Shown one piece after another: positions 17,433-27,195 of a stretch of DNA of 35,465 bases. Source of the stretch: Hyphomicrobiales bacterium (GTDB taxonomy: Bacteria > Pseudomonadota > Alphaproteobacteria > Rhizobiales > Rhodomicrobiaceae). The notes under the pieces are model-generated. The model ran no database searches. It saw nothing but the letters and a program-made list of their open reading frames with translations, and had not been told where the DNA came from. Within the stretch, counting starts at the first letter, position 1, and every line of letters starts with the position of its first letter. The position numbers and the translations under genes are program-made. The stretch covers positions 22,490 to 57,954 of the forward strand of contig PMBZ01000020.1 in assembly GCA_003153975.1 (NCBI GenBank), given 5' to 3'.

Positions 17433-18599
17433 ATGACATTTGAGTTGGCCCTGAGCGCAGCGGGCCTGGCTGCTTGGTTGTATCTGCTTGCGGCGCGGGG
17501 GGGATTCTGGCGCGCGAATATCCGCGACGAGGCGGATTTGGCGCCCGCTCCGCCAGTGTGGCCGCCGGTTGCGGCCGTTGTGCCGGCGCGCAACGAAGCC
17601 GATACGATCGGCGCGTGCGTGGGCAGCTTGCTGACGCAGGACTATCCGGAGCCGCTCGCCGTCGTTGTCACCGACGATCAAAGCGATGACGGGACCGCGG
17701 ATGCGGCACGCTCTGCCGCGCGGGCCGCGGGCGCTTCCGGCCGCTTGACGGTTCTTCCAGGCAAGCCCTTGCCGCCCGGATGGACGGGCAAGCTGTGGGC
17801 GCAAGCCCAAGGCGTGGCGCGGGCCGTGTCGCTGACGAAGCCGCCGCACTATCTTCTGCTCACCGATGCGGACATCGCCTACGATCCGGGCGTGGTGCGC
17901 TGCCTCGTCGCGCGCGCGGAGGCGCGGAGGCTCGTGCTGACATCGCTCATGGCCAAGCTGCGCTGCGAGAGCCTGGCGGAGCGCGCGCTGATCCCGGCCT
18001 TCGTGTTCTTCTTCCAGATGCTCTATCCCTTCGCCTGGGTGAACCGGAAAGAGAATGCCACGGCTGGAGCGGCGGGCGGCTGCATGCTCGTGCGGGCCGA
18101 TGCGCTCGAAGCCGCCGGCGGTATCGAGGCCATCCGCTCCTCGCTCATCGACGATTGCGCGCTGGGCCGCGCCATGAAGCGGCAGGGGCCGCTGTGGCTG
18201 GGGCTCACGGACAGCGTGCACAGCCTGCGCCCCTATCCTGGCTTCGGAGACATCCGGCGCATGGTCGCGCGCTCGGCTTACGACCAGCTCAACTACTCGC
18301 CGCTGCTGCTGGCGGGAACCGTTATCGGGATGACGCTGACCTACCTTTTGCCGCCGGCGCTGGCGGTATGGGGGACTGGACTGGCGCAGGCCGCCGGGGC
18401 GTTGACTTGGGCGCTGATGACGGCGGCTTTCTACCCCATCGTGCGCTTCTACAAACTGCCGGCCCTTTGGGCTATGGCGCTGCCTGCCATAGCCTGTTTT
18501 TATATGCTATTCACGCTCGACTCTGCGATTCAGCATTGGCGAGGCAGGGGCGGGCTTTGGAAAGGGCGCGTGCAGGCGCGCCGTGCGGAGGCATCATGA
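17433..18599 (+). CDS. hpnB: Hopanoid-biosynthesis-associated glycosyltransferase HpnB
   Basis: GT2 fold motifs (VAAVVPARNEADTIGACVGSLLTQDYP, VVTDDQSDDGTAD, LLTDADIAYDPG), C-terminal TM helices, directly upstream of hpnCDE. Confidence 0.88.
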   Translation: MTFELALSAAGLAAWLYLLAARGGFWRANIRDEADLAPAPPVWPPVAAVVPARNEADTIGACVGSLLTQDYPEPLAVVVTDDQSDDGTADAARSAARAAGASGRLTVLPGKPLPPGWTGKLWAQAQGVARAVSLTKPPHYLLLTDADIAYDPGVVRCLVARAEARRLVLTSLMAKLRCESLAERALIPAFVFFFQMLYPFAWVNRKENATAGAAGGCMLVRADALEAAGGIEAIRSSLIDDCALGRAMKRQGPLWLGLTDSVHSLRPYPGFGDIRRMVARSAYDQLNYSPLLLAGTVIGMTLTYLLPPALAVWGTGLAQAAGALTWALMTAAFYPIVRFYKLPALWAMALPAIACFYMLFTLDSAIQHWRGRGGLWKGRVQARRAEAS

Positions 18600-19465
18600 C
18601 AACGGGGCCGGTTTGGGACCCAGGCGAGAAGACGCATCGGGACGAGAATTTTCCCGTCGCGTCCAGTATTGTTTCCGAGAAGCACCGGCCGGTTATCCTC
18701 GCCTTCTATCGGTTCGCGCGCGCCGCCGACGACATAGCGGACGACCCGGATCTTCCGGAGGCGGAGAAGATCCGCAAGCTCGACGCTTTCGAGGATACCC
18801 TTATGGGGTGGAACGACAATGTGCCGGAAGCGCTGCCGCTGCGGGCGGCGATCGCGGAGCGCGGGCTTTCGCCCCAGCACGCGCAGGATTTGCTGATCGC
18901 CTTCCGCATGGACGCGAGCAAGAACCGCTACGCCAATTGGGACGAACTCATTCACTATTGCAACTACTCCGCCTGTCCGGTCGGGCGCTTCGTGCTGGAT
19001 GTACATGGCGAGAGCCGCGACACCTGGCCCGCGAACGATGCGCTGTGCACGGCACTTCAGATCAACAATCATTTGCAGGACTGCGGCGCCGACTACCGGC
19101 GGCTGAATCGCGTCTATATTCCGCAGGATACGCTCGCCGCGCGGAACGTACCCACCGAGGCACTGGCCTGCGCCAAGTCCTCGCCGGACCTTCTGGCGTG
19201 CATTCGCGAACTTGCGCAAAAGACGGACGAGGTGCTCGATGCGGCGGATCTTTCCCGGCGAATCGGGGATCTTCGCCTGAGCCTTGAGGTGGGTGCGATC
19301 GAGGGGCTTGCGCGCAAGATTACGGCCATGCTTAAGAAGCGCGATCCGTTAAGCGAGCGCGTCCATCTTAGCAAATACGGATTCGCGCTTATTTTGACGA
19401 GCGCGGTTTGCATCGGCCTTGGACGGCGCATTTTTGGCCGCGCATATCGAGCGCAACCGTGCTAG
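18596..19465 (+). CDS. hpnC: Squalene/phytoene synthase-family protein HpnC (hydroxysqualene synthase)
   Basis: RDENFPVASSIVSEKHRPVILAFYRFARAADDIADDPDLP; ATGA overlap with the hpnB stop; next to hpnD/hpnE. Confidence 0.93.
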   Translation: MTTGPVWDPGEKTHRDENFPVASSIVSEKHRPVILAFYRFARAADDIADDPDLPEAEKIRKLDAFEDTLMGWNDNVPEALPLRAAIAERGLSPQHAQDLLIAFRMDASKNRYANWDELIHYCNYSACPVGRFVLDVHGESRDTWPANDALCTALQINNHLQDCGADYRRLNRVYIPQDTLAARNVPTEALACAKSSPDLLACIRELAQKTDEVLDAADLSRRIGDLRLSLEVGAIEGLARKITAMLKKRDPLSERVHLSKYGFALILTSAVCIGLGRRIFGRAYRAQPC

Positions 19466-19474
19466 GGGGAACGG

Positions 19475-20323
19475 ATGACCGGCGAAGCCATTGAAATCCA
19501 AGAAACTAGCGAAGTTGCCGCCCAGCGCTCGCGCAGCAGTTCCTTCTACGCCGCCATGCGGATCATGCCGCACGGCCAGCGCGAGGCGATGTACGAGATT
19601 TATTCCTTCTGCCGCGCGGTCGACGATATCGCCGACGACCCCGGAGAGGCCGATGGGCGGCTGCAGAAGCTGGAGGAGTGGCGGCGGAATATCGACGCCA
19701 TCTATATGGGCCAGAAACGCGAGGGACTAGCTGGCCTTGCAAGCGCGGTGCTGGAATTCGATCTCGATAGCAACGACTTCCGCGCCATCATCAACGGCAT
19801 GGAGATGGATGTTAAGCAAAGCATCCAGGCCCCGCCCTTTGTGGAACTCGATCTCTATTGCGACCGCGTGGCAAGTGCGGTTGGACGGCTGTCGGCGCGT
19901 GTGTTCGGGCTTCCGCTCGAAGACGGCAGGCAGCTTTCGGAGCATCTGGGACGCGCGCTGCAGCTCACCAACATCCTGCGCGACCTGGATGAGGACGCGG
20001 GCATCGGCCGGCTTTACCTGCCGCGCGAGTTTTTGATCGAGGCTGGCATTACCAGCACCGATCCCGCCGCCGTGCTTGCGCATCCCGCGCTGTCACAGGT
20101 CTGCGAACGGATCGTTTCGCTTGCGCGCTGGCATTTCGCGGAGGCCGATAAGATCATGAACCGGCATCCGCGCGGCATGGTGCGCACGCCGCGCGTCATG
20201 GGCGAGGCTTACAAGAGTATCCTGCGCGGGCTCGTGAGCCGCGGCTGGACGGCGCCCCGCGCGTGCGTGAAGCTCGGCAAGCCGCGCCTCGTATTCATCC
20301 TCCTGCGCCACTTCATTTTCTAG
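19475..20323 (+). CDS. hpnD: Presqualene diphosphate synthase HpnD
   Basis: SSFYAAMRIMPHGQREAMYEIYSFCRAVDDIADDPGE and LTNILRDLDEDAGIGRLYLPREF, trans-isoprenyl synthase motifs. Confidence 0.94.
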   Translation: MTGEAIEIQETSEVAAQRSRSSSFYAAMRIMPHGQREAMYEIYSFCRAVDDIADDPGEADGRLQKLEEWRRNIDAIYMGQKREGLAGLASAVLEFDLDSNDFRAIINGMEMDVKQSIQAPPFVELDLYCDRVASAVGRLSARVFGLPLEDGRQLSEHLGRALQLTNILRDLDEDAGIGRLYLPREFLIEAGITSTDPAAVLAHPALSQVCERIVSLARWHFAEADKIMNRHPRGMVRTPRVMGEAYKSILRGLVSRGWTAPRACVKLGKPRLVFILLRHFIF

Positions 20324-20332
20324 CGATGCAAG

Positions 20333-20465
20333 CCCCCCTTACCCCAACCCTTTCCCCAAGGGGAGCGGGGGTTAGGCCTCGGCCGCATCCGCTTGCCGAT
20401 GCGGGCATGCAAAGAGGCAAGCTCGCCAAGGCGGGCTTGCGGGGAGAAGGGCAGGATGAGGGGGT
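20333..20465. repeat. Mosaic palindromic repeat, copy 3 (degenerate; between hpnD and hpnE)
   Basis: Degenerate ends CCCCCTTACCCC / GGATGAGGGGG. Internal GCAAGCTCGCC-AA-GGCGGGCTTGC (same arm as copy 1) and CCGCATC...GATGCGG. Confidence 0.8.
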
Positions 20466-20468
20466 CTC

Positions 20469-21716
20469 ATGCCGTCTGTAACTCACATCGTAGGTGCGGG
20501 GCTCGCGGGCCTGTCGGCGGCGATGCGTCTAGCGGAGCGCGGGCGCAAGGTTGCCGTCCACGAAGCTGCCGGACAGGCGGGCGGACGCTGCCGCTCTTAC
20601 TATGACAGCGGCTTCGGCGCCGTCATCGACAACGGCAACCACCTGCTCTTGTCGGGCAACGATGCCGCCATGCGCTATCTCAAACTTGCCGGCGGGGCGG
20701 ATAAGCTCCAGGACCCTGGACGGGCCGAGTTCGCCTTTGCCGATCTGGGCACCGGAGAGCATTGGAAGCTGAGCATTGACGAGGGCCTCTGGCCGTCATG
20801 GCTGTTCGATCCCGCGCGCCGCGTGCCCGGAACCAAGCCGGCGGACTATTTGGGCGCCTTGCCGCTGATGTGGGCCGGAAGCCGCAAGACCGTGACGGAT
20901 GTGATCCGGGGCGAAGGCGCGCTCTATAAGCGCCTGTGGGAGCCTTTGTTCCTGGCCGCGCTCAATACCGATCCGCGCGAGGGCTCGGCCAAGCTTGCGG
21001 GCGCTGTCATGCGGAAAACACTGGCAAAGGGCGGAGCCGCCTGCCATCCACTGGTCGCCGAAGGACTTTCAGCCGCCTTTATCGAGCCTGCGCTCGCCTA
21101 CATCGAGGCGAGGGGCGGCAGCGTAGCCCTTGGCCGGCGCTTGCGCGGGATTGCGTTCGAGGAAGGAAGGGCGGCCGCCCTCGATTTCGGCGACGGAAGG
21201 ATCGCGGTTGAGGAAGGCGCCACAGTCATCCTTGCCGTTCCTCCGTGGGTTGCGCAAACACTTGTCCCCGGCCTCGATGCGCCGGACGAATTCCGCTCCA
21301 TCGTCAACGCCCATTACCGCATCGAGCTGCCGCCGTCGTTCCCGCCCATTCTGGGTGTCGTGGGCGGAACGGTGGAGTGGATCTTCGCCTTTCCCGGCAG
21401 ACTATCCATCACCATAAGCGGGGCCGACCGTTTGACCGGCCTGCCGCGCGAAGAGCTTGCCGCCAGATTATGGGCCGAGATTTCGGCGGTAACCGGGCTT
21501 CCGGAGAGCTTGCCGCACTGGCAGATCGTGAACGAGAAGCGCGCCACGATGGTGGCAACCCCGGCGCAGGACGCCAGGCGCCCAGGCCCCCAGACAGGAT
21601 GGCGCAATTTCTTTCTGGCGGGCGATTGGACGCAAACCGGCCTGCCCGCGACCATCGAGGGGGCGATTCTCTCGGGCGAGCGGGCCGCGGTTTTGGCCGC
21701 GCGCGCAGGAGCTTAG
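20469..21716 (+). CDS. hpnE: Hydroxysqualene dehydroxylase HpnE (FAD-dependent amine oxidase family)
   Basis: HIVGAGLAGLSAAMRLAERGRKVAVHEAAGQAGGRCRSYYD dinucleotide-binding motif; C-term FFLAGDWTQTGLPATIEGAILSGERAA; gene context. Confidence 0.93.
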   Translation: MPSVTHIVGAGLAGLSAAMRLAERGRKVAVHEAAGQAGGRCRSYYDSGFGAVIDNGNHLLLSGNDAAMRYLKLAGGADKLQDPGRAEFAFADLGTGEHWKLSIDEGLWPSWLFDPARRVPGTKPADYLGALPLMWAGSRKTVTDVIRGEGALYKRLWEPLFLAALNTDPREGSAKLAGAVMRKTLAKGGAACHPLVAEGLSAAFIEPALAYIEARGGSVALGRRLRGIAFEEGRAAALDFGDGRIAVEEGATVILAVPPWVAQTLVPGLDAPDEFRSIVNAHYRIELPPSFPPILGVVGGTVEWIFAFPGRLSITISGADRLTGLPREELAARLWAEISAVTGLPESLPHWQIVNEKRATMVATPAQDARRPGPQTGWRNFFLAGDWTQTGLPATIEGAILSGERAAVLAARAGA

Positions 21717-21732
21717 GCACAAGCGGCGTAAG

Positions 21733-21784
21733 AGGGGCAGCACAGCGGGCAAGCGATTGCCGATGAACCGCGGATGCCGCCCCT
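21733..21784. other. Intergenic stem-loop after hpnE
   Basis: AGGGGCAGCA (21733-21742) pairs with TGCCGCCCCT (21775-21784) with one mismatch, enclosing GGCAA-GCGA-TTGCC (21748-21761). Confidence 0.5.
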
Positions 21785-21876
21785 GTACGTGCGCCCGCGA
21801 CGCCAAGACCGTCAAGCCGGACAGCCCCCGGGAAGGCGCGATTGTAAGGGCTTGACTCGCAGCCCCGTAGCCATTA

Positions 21877-21891
21877 GAACGTATAGTGAAC
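21877..21891. promoter_or_regulatory. Alphaproteobacterial LexA (SOS) box GAAC-N7-GAAC upstream of ssb
   Basis: GAACGTATAGTGAAC matches the alphaproteobacterial LexA direct repeat (GTTCN7GTTC / GAACN7GAAC) and overlaps a TATAGT -10-like hexamer. Confidence 0.8.
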
Positions 21892-21997
21892 ACATGGCGC
21901 TGCCTTCCGGTGTGGAAAAATGCGCGGGCTTGGTCGTCGAAGGCTTGAGCTGGTGTAAGCTAAGGCAGCGAATCACCATCCTATGAAAGGGGCTCTC

Positions 21998-22507
21998 ATG
22001 GCGGGCTCGGTCAATAAAGTAATTCTAATCGGTAATCTTGGAGCGGACCCAGAGGTCCGTCACACTCAAGATGGCCGCGCGATCTGCAATATGAGGGTGG
22101 CGACAACCGAAAGCTGGCGCGACAAGCAGTCGGGCGAACGGCGCGAAAAGACCGAGTGGCACAGCGTTGTGGTTTTCAGCGAGCCGCTTGCCAAGATCGC
22201 TCAGCAGTATCTGAAAAAGGGCTCGAAGGTCTATATCGAAGGGCAGCTTCAGACGCGCAAGTGGCAGGACAACACTGGTAACGACAGGTACACAACGGAA
22301 ATTGTGCTCCAGAATTATGCCGGTCAGTTGACCATGCTCGATGGGCGGAATGCCAGCTCCGGGTTCAACGATGGCGGAAGCAGCGACTACGATGCGGGTT
22401 CTGGAGGCTCGGGCCGGGATAATGGCAATTTCCGGGCCGCGAAACCCCGCGTGAGCGAGGCGCCCAAGACCTTCGAAAAGGCGCTCGACGACGAGATACC
22501 CTTCTGA
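21998..22507 (+). CDS. ssb: Single-stranded DNA-binding protein
   Basis: [60 protein letters not shown]; acidic tail DDEIPF; AAAGGGG upstream. Confidence 0.97.
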   Translation: MAGSVNKVILIGNLGADPEVRHTQDGRAICNMRVATTESWRDKQSGERREKTEWHSVVVFSEPLAKIAQQYLKKGSKVYIEGQLQTRKWQDNTGNDRYTTEIVLQNYAGQLTMLDGRNASSGFNDGGSSDYDAGSGGSGRDNGNFRAAKPRVSEAPKTFEKALDDEIPF

Positions 22508-22630
22508 TTTACGCGCCCGCCTGAGGGCAAGGGGCTCCAATTTTACAATAGCTTCCCTATATATTCGCGCAGGGGCACACAGCACCGTATAAGGTGCTGA
22601 AGCTGCATAATAGAAGCCAAGGACAGCATT

Positions 22631-25441
22631 TTGGCAGGGACTTCCGATAACGGTCAGGGCGATCGGGGTGCGGGCGATGTCCGGCCCGTTTTGATCACCG
22701 ATGAAATGAAGCGCTCCTATCTCGATTACGCGATGAGCGTGATCGTTTCGCGTGCGCTTCCCGATGTCCGGGACGGGCTGAAACCTGTGCACCGCCGCAT
22801 CCTATACTCGATGCACGAGACGGGGTACCAGTGGAATAAGCCCTACCGCAAATCGGCTCGCGTCGTCGGCGACGTGATCGGTAAGTATCATCCGCATGGC
22901 GACCAATCCGTCTACGATGCGCTCGTACGCATGGTGCAGACCTTCTCCATGCGCGAGCCGCTGATCGACGGCCAAGGAAACTTCGGCTCGGTGGATGGCG
23001 ATCCGCCCGCGGCAATGCGCTATACCGAGGTCAGGCTTCAAAAGATCACGGATGCGCTCCTGAACGACCTGGAGAACGATACCGTCGATTTCCAGGACAA
23101 CTACGACAATTCCGAGCACGAGCCCAAGGTCCTTCCGGCCCGTTTTCCCAATCTGCTCGTCAATGGCGCCGGCGGCATCGCTGTCGGCATGGCCACAAAC
23201 ATTCCCCCTCATAATCTCGGCGAAGTTATCGACGCATGCCTGTCATGCCTGGAGAACCCGGAGATTACCGCCGAGCAGCTTATGGAGCACGTGCCTGGCC
23301 CGGATTTCCCGACTGGCGGCATCATCATGGGACGCGCGGGAATCCGGAGCGCCTATCTTAAAGGGCGTGGCTCCATCGCGGTCAGGGCCAAGATCCATGT
23401 GGAGACCATCCGCAAGGATCGCGACGCGCTGATCGTCACCGAAATCCCCTATCAAGTTAACAAGGCGGTGCTGCAAGAGCGCATCGCCGAACTCGTCCGC
23501 GAGAAGCGGGTCGAGGGCATCGCCGAAGTGCGCGACGAATCCGACCGGGATGGCTATCGCGTCGTCATCGAGCTTAAGCGCGATGCCATGCCGGATGTCG
23601 TTCTGAACCAGCTCTACCGCTTCACGTCATTGCAATCGATGTTCGCCGCGAACATGGTCGCATTGAACGGCGGCCGGCCGGAACAGCATAACCTGCGCGA
23701 TTTCGTCGTGGCGTTCACGCAATTCCGCGAAACGGTCGTCACCCGCAGAACCAAGTTCCTTCTCTCGAAGGCGCGGGACCGGGCGCATGTCCTCGTGGGC
23801 CTGGCAACCGCGGTCGCAAATATCGACGAGATCATCAAGCTCATCCGCACCGCGCCCGATCCCGCGACAGCGCGGGAGCAGTTGATGACCCGCGACTGGC
23901 CCGCCGAGGACGTGGCGCCGCTGCTGGCGCTCATCAGCGATCCTCGCTCGGTAATTCTCGAAGGGAATGTGTACCGGCTATCCGCCGATCAAGCGAAGGC
24001 CATTCTCGACCTGCGTTTGCAAAGATTGACGGCTTTGGGCAGGGACGAGATCGGCGACGAGTTGAAGGGCTTGGCCGACAAGATCCGCGACTATCTTGAT
24101 ATTCTCAGCTCGCGCATCCGGGTTGTGGGGATCGTTCGCGATGAGCTGCTTGCGATCAAGGAAGAATTCGCGACCCCGCGCCGCACCGAAATCCTGGATA
24201 TCGAAGGCGAGGTAGAGGACGAGGACCTGATCCAAAAAGAGGATATGGTCGTCACCGTCAGCCATCGCGGCTACATCAAGCGCGTGCCTCTTTCGACCTA
24301 CCGCGCGCAACGGCGCGGAGGCAAAGGCCGCTCCGGCATGACCACGCGCGACGAGGACTTCGTAACGAGGCTGTTCGTCGCCAATACGCATGTGCCGGTG
24401 CTGTTCCTATCCTCCCGCGGCATGGCCTACAAGATGAAGGTCTGGCGCCTTCCGCTGTCGGCGCCGCAAGCGCGTGGCAAGGCGCTCATCAACCTTCTGC
24501 CCCTCCAGCAGGACGAGACGATTACCTCGATCTTGCCGCTGCCGGAGGAGGAGCGGGGTGAGACGGGCGTCTTCATTCTGTTTGCGACGCGCTCCGGCAA
24601 TGTCCGCCGGAACGAGCTGGCCGACTTCGCCGAGGTCCGGCAAAACGGCAAGATCGCGATGAAGCTCGATGAAGGCGACGCGATCGCTGGCGCGCAGCTT
24701 TGCCGGGACACAGACAATATCTTGCTGACGACGGCCGAAGGGCAGGCGATCCGGTTTCCTGTCACCGATGTCCGGATCTTCAAAGGCCGCGAGTCGACGG
24801 GTGTGCGCGGCATAAAGCTTGAGGGTGACGACCGGGTTATTTCGCTCGCGATCCTGAGGCACATGGATGCGACGCCGGCTGAACGGGCCGCTTATCTGAA
24901 ACAGGCGAATGCCATGCGCCGCGCGGCCGCGGGTGAGCGGGCGGGCGCGGAGAACGGCGATGCGGCGGGTGCGTTCGGCGAAACGGAGGAGGGCGCTATC
25001 GACGATGGCGAGGCCATCGAGAGCGGCGACATCGCCGATTTGACGCAGTCCCGCTATGCGGAGATGGGCGCGGCCGAGCAGTACGTGCTTACGGTCTCGG
25101 AGCGGGGCTTTGGCAAGCGCACCTCGTCCTACGAGTACCGCACGTCCGGCCGGGGCGGCAAAGGCATAATCGCGATGGCCGTGAACGAGCGCAACGGCCC
25201 CCTGATCGCGTCGTTCCCAGTGGAAGATAGCGATCAGATCATGCTCGTCACCAACGGCGGTAAGCTCATTCGCTGCCCGATAGAAGGTATTTCCGTCATC
25301 GGGCGTTCCGCGCAAGGCGTAACCATTTTCAGGACCGAGCCGGATGAGCGTGTAGTTTCCGCCGAGCCCGTAACCGACGACGGAAGCGGCGGCGGAAATG
25401 GCGCGAGCGGCGCCGATGGCGGCGAGGAGCCAATCGATTAA
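22631..25441 (+). CDS. gyrA: DNA gyrase subunit A
   Basis: [67 protein letters not shown], GyrA box QRRGGKG. TTG start by ORF track. Confidence 0.97.
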   Translation: MAGTSDNGQGDRGAGDVRPVLITDEMKRSYLDYAMSVIVSRALPDVRDGLKPVHRRILYSMHETGYQWNKPYRKSARVVGDVIGKYHPHGDQSVYDALVRMVQTFSMREPLIDGQGNFGSVDGDPPAAMRYTEVRLQKITDALLNDLENDTVDFQDNYDNSEHEPKVLPARFPNLLVNGAGGIAVGMATNIPPHNLGEVIDACLSCLENPEITAEQLMEHVPGPDFPTGGIIMGRAGIRSAYLKGRGSIAVRAKIHVETIRKDRDALIVTEIPYQVNKAVLQERIAELVREKRVEGIAEVRDESDRDGYRVVIELKRDAMPDVVLNQLYRFTSLQSMFAANMVALNGGRPEQHNLRDFVVAFTQFRETVVTRRTKFLLSKARDRAHVLVGLATAVANIDEIIKLIRTAPDPATAREQLMTRDWPAEDVAPLLALISDPRSVILEGNVYRLSADQAKAILDLRLQRLTALGRDEIGDELKGLADKIRDYLDILSSRIRVVGIVRDELLAIKEEFATPRRTEILDIEGEVEDEDLIQKEDMVVTVSHRGYIKRVPLSTYRAQRRGGKGRSGMTTRDEDFVTRLFVANTHVPVLFLSSRGMAYKMKVWRLPLSAPQARGKALINLLPLQQDETITSILPLPEEERGETGVFILFATRSGNVRRNELADFAEVRQNGKIAMKLDEGDAIAGAQLCRDTDNILLTTAEGQAIRFPVTDVRIFKGRESTGVRGIKLEGDDRVISLAILRHMDATPAERAAYLKQANAMRRAAAGERAGAENGDAAGAFGETEEGAIDDGEAIESGDIADLTQSRYAEMGAAEQYVLTVSERGFGKRTSSYEYRTSGRGGKGIIAMAVNERNGPLIASFPVEDSDQIMLVTNGGKLIRCPIEGISVIGRSAQGVTIFRTEPDERVVSAEPVTDDGSGGGNGASGADGGEEPID

Positions 25442-25475
25442 GGTTGCATCGGCTTCGAAGACTTAAGGGGCCTTC

Positions 25476-25967
25476 ATGCGCTGCGGATTTTATCCAGGAA
25501 GCTTCGATCCTCCGACCTTGGGCCATCGGGACATTATGTGCCGCGCGCTCAAAATATTCGACCGCTTGGCGGTGGGGATTGGGGTCCACCCGACGAAAGC
25601 TCCCATGTTCGCGGACAGCGAGCGGGTGGCTATGTTGGAGGAGGAACTCGATAGTCTCGGGGCGGGGGACCGCGCCGAGGTCTTGCTATTCCAGGGCCTG
25701 ACCGTGAATGCCGCCCGCAAACTTGGGGCGCAATGTATCGTACGGGGCTTGCGCGATGGGGGCGACTTCAACTACGAGATGCAGATGTCCGGCATGAATG
25801 CCCAGATGTCGCCGGATATCGAAACGGTCTTCGTCGCCGCATCGCCCGGAACCGCACATATTACAGGAACGCTGGTGCGGCAGATTGCAAGCCTTGGAGG
25901 CGATGTTTCTTCCTTTGTTTCCCCAGCGGTCCTTTACCGTATCAGGCAGAAATTCCAGGTTTCGTAG
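25476..25967 (+). CDS. coaD: Phosphopantetheine adenylyltransferase
   Basis: MRCGFYPGSFDPPTLGHRDIMCRALKIFDRLAVGIG; IVRGLRDGGDFNYEMQMSGMN. Confidence 0.95.
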   Translation: MRCGFYPGSFDPPTLGHRDIMCRALKIFDRLAVGIGVHPTKAPMFADSERVAMLEEELDSLGAGDRAEVLLFQGLTVNAARKLGAQCIVRGLRDGGDFNYEMQMSGMNAQMSPDIETVFVAASPGTAHITGTLVRQIASLGGDVSSFVSPAVLYRIRQKFQVS

Positions 25968-26040
25968 CCGTGGCCGCATTCCCGCCGCGATAGGGCATTA
26001 CGCGCTCAAAGTGTGTAATCAACCTCTACAAAGGTTTTCA

Positions 26041-26589
26041 ATGCCGCATTTCCGCTTTCTAGCGGCGCTGCTGGTGTCATTGCTTGCCCTGGCAAGCTTT
26101 GGCGCCAATGCCGCCAGCCCCGAAAACACACTCTATCTCGATTTGAAGGACGGCCGCGTCGTCATCGAGCTGCGTCCCGATCTTGCGCCGAAACATGTGG
26201 AGCGGGTCAAGCAGCTCGTGCGAGAAGGCTTCTACAACGGTTTGACATTTCATCGGGTGATCGGCGGGTTCATGGCCCAGACGGGCGATCCGAATGGAGA
26301 CGGGACAGGAAGCTCGAAATATCCAGATTTGCCCGCCGAATTTTCGCAAGCCCCGTTCAAGCGGGGAACCGTTGGCGCGGCCCGCACCGGCAACCCGAAT
26401 TCGGCCAACAGCCAGTTCTTTATCTGTTTCGAGGTTGCCTCCAACCTGGATGGCCAATACACGGTTTGGGGACAAGTTATCGAAGGAATGCAGTTCGTCG
26501 ACGGCGTCAAGAAGGGGCAGGGGGCGAATGGACGAGTGGCTAATCCGGACAAGATTATAAAAATGCAACTTGCATCGGACGCCCGTTAA
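26041..26589 (+). CDS. Exported peptidyl-prolyl cis-trans isomerase (cyclophilin)
   Basis: Signal peptide LLVSLLALASFGANAAS, then cyclophilin core FHRVIGGFMAQTGDPNGDG...NSANSQFFICF. Confidence 0.92.
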   Translation: MPHFRFLAALLVSLLALASFGANAASPENTLYLDLKDGRVVIELRPDLAPKHVERVKQLVREGFYNGLTFHRVIGGFMAQTGDPNGDGTGSSKYPDLPAEFSQAPFKRGTVGAARTGNPNSANSQFFICFEVASNLDGQYTVWGQVIEGMQFVDGVKKGQGANGRVANPDKIIKMQLASDAR

Positions 26590-26676
26590 TCACCACATTC
26601 CTAATCGGAATTGAAATGTCAGCCGCCGCATAGTCTTGGGAGTTTTCTGGCTAGCGGAGCGAGGAAAGAGCATAAC

Positions 26677-27144
26677 ATGGCATCTGCGAATAGCGAAAAC
26701 ACATTGGTCCTGGAAACAACTCAAGGCCGCGTAACGATTGAAATGCGGGCGGATCTTGCGCCGAATCACGTAGCGCGGATCAAGGAGCTGGCTCAGCAGG
26801 GCTTTTACGACGGCGTGGTCTTTCATCGCGTAATCGATGGCTTCATGGCGCAAACCGGCGATCCGACGGGAACGGGGCGCGGCGGGTCCGGAAAGAACCT
26901 GAAGGCCGAATTCAGCAAGGCGCCGCATGAGCGCGGAACCGTCTCGATGGCCCGCGCAAATCATCCCGACAGCGCCGACAGCCAATTTTTCATCTGCTTC
27001 GACGATGCCCGCTTCCTGGACGGCAAATATACCGTCTGGGGCCAGGTCACCGAAGGGATGGAGAACGTGGATAAGATCAAGCGCGGCGAGCCGGTAAAGG
27101 ACCCGGACAAGATCGTTTCCATGCGGGTTGGAACAGCCAGCTAG
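26677..27144 (+). CDS. ppiB: Cytoplasmic peptidyl-prolyl cis-trans isomerase (cyclophilin)
   Basis: No signal peptide; FHRVIDGFMAQTGDPTGTGRGGSGKNLKAEF...DSADSQFFICFDD. Confidence 0.92.
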   Translation: MASANSENTLVLETTQGRVTIEMRADLAPNHVARIKELAQQGFYDGVVFHRVIDGFMAQTGDPTGTGRGGSGKNLKAEFSKAPHERGTVSMARANHPDSADSQFFICFDDARFLDGKYTVWGQVTEGMENVDKIKRGEPVKDPDKIVSMRVGTAS

Positions 27145-27195
27145 CAGGAAAGCTGGTTTATGTAGCGCGATTGCAATCCGGCACCGGAATTAGCA

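Noticed and set aside
17780-18595. N-terminal extension of the 561-aa ORF containing HpnC
   Set aside because: Overlaps hpnB out of frame; HpnC starts at ATG 18596 by homology and ATGA coupling.
26041-27144. Two tandem cyclophilins as a possible novel duplication
   Set aside because: An exported plus cytoplasmic cyclophilin pair between coaD and queA seems an ordinary arrangement for this group.
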